This document shows, in pieces, positions 62,521 to 64,000 of a stretch of DNA of 64,000 nt. The translations under genes were made by a program, and so were the position numbers. How positions within the stretch are numbered: the first letter of the stretch is position 1; each line of letters begins with the position of its first letter. The stretch lies in NCBI GenBank assembly GCA_964487605.1, contig CAZARU010000011.1, positions 1 to 64,000 of the forward strand, in the 5' to 3' direction. The stretch comes from JAJDAH01 sp964487605 (GTDB lineage Bacteria > Myxococcota_A > Polyangia > Polyangiales > Polyangiaceae). The notes below the pieces were generated by a model. The model was not told the DNA's origin, did no database searches, and saw nothing but the letters and a program-made list of their open reading frames with translations.

Positions 62521-64000
62521 ATGAACGGGAGAGCGTGGTTCGTGGGCATCTGCCTCGCGGCGTTCGCCGGCGTCGCGGGCCTCTGGACGGTCTGGACGCC
62601 GGCGGTGTGGTTCCTCGTGCCGCTGGTTCCCCTCGCGGTGCTGGGCGCCCAGGACATGCTTCAGAAGGAGCAGTCCCTCCGCCGAAACTTCCCGGTGGCC
62701 GCGCGCTTCAGGTACCTCGCCGAAGAACTCCGACCGGCGCTGCAGCAGTACTTCGTCGAGTCCAACAGCTCCGGAAGGCCCTTCAATCGCGAGCTGCGCA
62801 ACGTCGCCTATCGGCGCGCGAAGAACGTGCGCGACACCGTCCCTTTCGGCACCGAGCACGACGTCTACGCGGTGGGCTACGAGTGGATGAACCCGTCCCT
62901 GGCGGCGAAGCATCCACCGGCGGACCACCCGCGCGTGCTGATAGGGGGACCGGAGTGCAAGCAGCCCTACTCGGCCGCGGTGATGAACGTCTCGGCGATG
63001 AGCTACGGCTCCCTCAGCAAGAACGCCATCCGGGCGCTCAACCTCGGGGCCAAGCTCGGGGGCTTCTTCCACAACACCGGAGAGGGCGGCATCAGTCCCT
63101 ATCACCTCGCCGGGGGTGACCTGTGCTGGCAGATCGGAACGGGTTACTTCGGATGCCGCGACGAAGACGGAAACTTCGACGGGGAGGGATTCCGGAAGAA
63201 CGCGCTCCGGCCAGAGGTGAAGCTCATCGAGATCAAGCTGTCCCAGGGGGCGAAGCCCGGACACGGAGGAATCCTCCCCGCGGCAAAGGTCACGCTAGAG
63301 ATCGCGGAGATACGGCACGTCGCGATGGGCAAGGACGTGCTCTCACCCCCCACCCACTCCTCGTTCTCCACACCCATCGAGCTCTGCCACTTCATCCGTC
63401 GTCTCCGTGACCTCAGCGACGGCAAGCCCATCGGCTTCAAGCTCTGCCTGGGCAAGCGCCGAGAGTTCTTCGCAATCTGCAAGGCCATGCTGGAGACCGG
63501 GATCAAGCCCGACTTCATCACGGTGGACGGCGGCGAGGGGGGAACGGGGGCCGCCCCGCTCGAGTTCACCAATGTGCTCGGCACGCCCCTCGATGAGGCG
63601 CTCATCTTCGTCCACAACGCGCTCGTCGGATGCGGGCTGCGCAGCGAAATCCGGGTCATCGCGAGCGGCCGCGTGATCACCGGTTTCCATCTGGCGCACA
63701 AGATCGCGATCGGCGCGGACCTGTGCAACAGCGCACGCGGCATGATGTTCGCCCTCGGGTGCATCCAGGCGCAGGAGTGCAACTCCAACCGATGCCCGAC
63801 CGGCGTCGCCACCCAGAACCCGGCACTCGTCGTCGGCCTCGTCGCAGACGACAAGGCCCAGCGCGTGCGGCACTTTCAGCACAACACCGTGGAGGCGTTC
63901 GTCGAGCTCATCGCCGCCGCGGGCCTCGAGCACCCGCACGAGCTGCGCCCCTGGCACATCCACCGCCGCGTGAGCCCGACGCGCGTGCTCCACTACGGCG
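62521..64000 (+). CDS. FMN-binding glutamate synthase-family protein, membrane-anchored (cut by window end)
   Basis: At least 493 residues from ATG 62521, open at the window edge. Two hydrophobic N-terminal segments (WFVGICLAAFAGVAGLWTV, AVWFLVPLVPLAVLGA) would anchor it in the membrane. The rest matches the FMN/Fe-S synthase domain: SAMSYGSLSKNAIRALN, FFHNTGEGGISPYH, KPGHGGILPAAKV, TVDGGEGGTGAAP, and the 3Fe-4S cluster C-x5-C-x4-C before PTGVATQNP (about residues 414-425). There is no glutaminase domain, so it may use ammonia or another donor. It is divergent from the peroxiredoxin gene. Confidence 0.92.
   Translation, partial: MNGRAWFVGICLAAFAGVAGLWTVWTPAVWFLVPLVPLAVLGAQDMLQKEQSLRRNFPVAARFRYLAEELRPALQQYFVESNSSGRPFNRELRNVAYRRAKNVRDTVPFGTEHDVYAVGYEWMNPSLAAKHPPADHPRVLIGGPECKQPYSAAVMNVSAMSYGSLSKNAIRALNLGAKLGGFFHNTGEGGISPYHLAGGDLCWQIGTGYFGCRDEDGNFDGEGFRKNALRPEVKLIEIKLSQGAKPGHGGILPAAKVTLEIAEIRHVAMGKDVLSPPTHSSFSTPIELCHFIRRLRDLSDGKPIGFKLCLGKRREFFAICKAMLETGIKPDFITVDGGEGGTGAAPLEFTNVLGTPLDEALIFVHNALVGCGLRSEIRVIASGRVITGFHLAHKIAIGADLCNSARGMMFALGCIQAQECNSNRCPTGVATQNPALVVGLVADDKAQRVRHFQHNTVEAFVELIAAAGLEHPHELRPWHIHRRVSPTRVLHYG

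Overview
The window is a G+C-rich (roughly 70% or more) bacterial chromosome segment. A trypsin-like protease with a Cys-x-Cys/membrane-helix/Arg-rich tail (a MYXO-CTERM-like sorting tail), about twenty lipoproteins with Gly/Ser/Ala-rich linkers, two eukaryote-like Ser/Thr kinases and an FHA protein point to a myxobacterium (Myxococcota). The Polyangiales/Sandaracinaceae side is my best guess. I saw no rRNA, tRNA, CRISPR array, phage or insertion sequence. It looks like an ordinary, gene-dense chromosomal region.

Layout. 1-4.0 kb: minus-strand lipoprotein / GAF-GGDEF cyclase / lipoprotein cluster, then the secreted protease. 4.2-7.1 kb: a siroheme nitrite/sulfite reductase with a helical C-terminal extension and a coupled small unknown gene. 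7.3-14.2 kb: anchor-L lipoprotein, TPR protein, ChrR-type cupin, DUF4202 protein, STAS-like protein, Tat-exported Fe-S aldo/keto reductase. 14.2-20 kb: proS translationally coupled to a cystathionine gamma-synthase-family enzyme, an unknown gene, and a B12-type acyl-CoA mutase large subunit whose substrate-site residues look like isobutyryl-CoA mutase rather than methylmalonyl-CoA mutase. 20-30 kb: exported hydrolases (PAP2, penicillin acylase, alpha/beta hydrolase, PHB-depolymerase-like esterase, dienelactone hydrolase) mixed with lipoproteins and a Uma2 nuclease. 30-42 kb: Cys-rich module plus beta-propeller lipoprotein, outer-membrane proteins, a tandem pair of related lipoproteins, a PQQ-propeller plus di-haem cytochrome lipoprotein pair, an MFS transporter. 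42-47 kb: PPi-type phosphofructokinase coupled to an AlkD-type DNA repair protein with a lysine-rich repeat tail, and a membrane Ser/Thr kinase. 47-59.5 kb: Cys-rich lipoproteins, SDR, NptA-PhoU phosphate module, FHA protein, a soluble kinase with acidic 11-residue repeats, and a large Cys-repeat surface protein. 59.6-64 kb: APC transporter fused to universal-stress domains, a peroxiredoxin, and a membrane-anchored FMN glutamate-synthase-like protein that runs off the window.

The main discovery is at 61951-62397 (minus). Read normally this is only a headless peroxiredoxin fragment. Reading upstream in the same frame gives a complete Bcp/AhpC-type peroxiredoxin whose peroxidatic cysteine codon is TGA (TPG-U-TIEGC). 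The TGA is followed 9 nt later by an 8-bp stem with a GTT loop, the expected position and shape of a bacterial SECIS. I read it as a selenocysteine peroxiredoxin that gene callers would miss.

A second window-wide pattern is a TAnnnT hexamer ending 6-10 nt before many start codons, often GTG/TTG and with no Shine-Dalgarno sequence. This suggests extensive leaderless transcription. Other genes carry clear GGAGG-type sites, so two initiation modes seem to coexist.

Limits: all functions come from reading motifs by eye. No database search, structure prediction or codon model was run, and start sites are reasoned, not proven.
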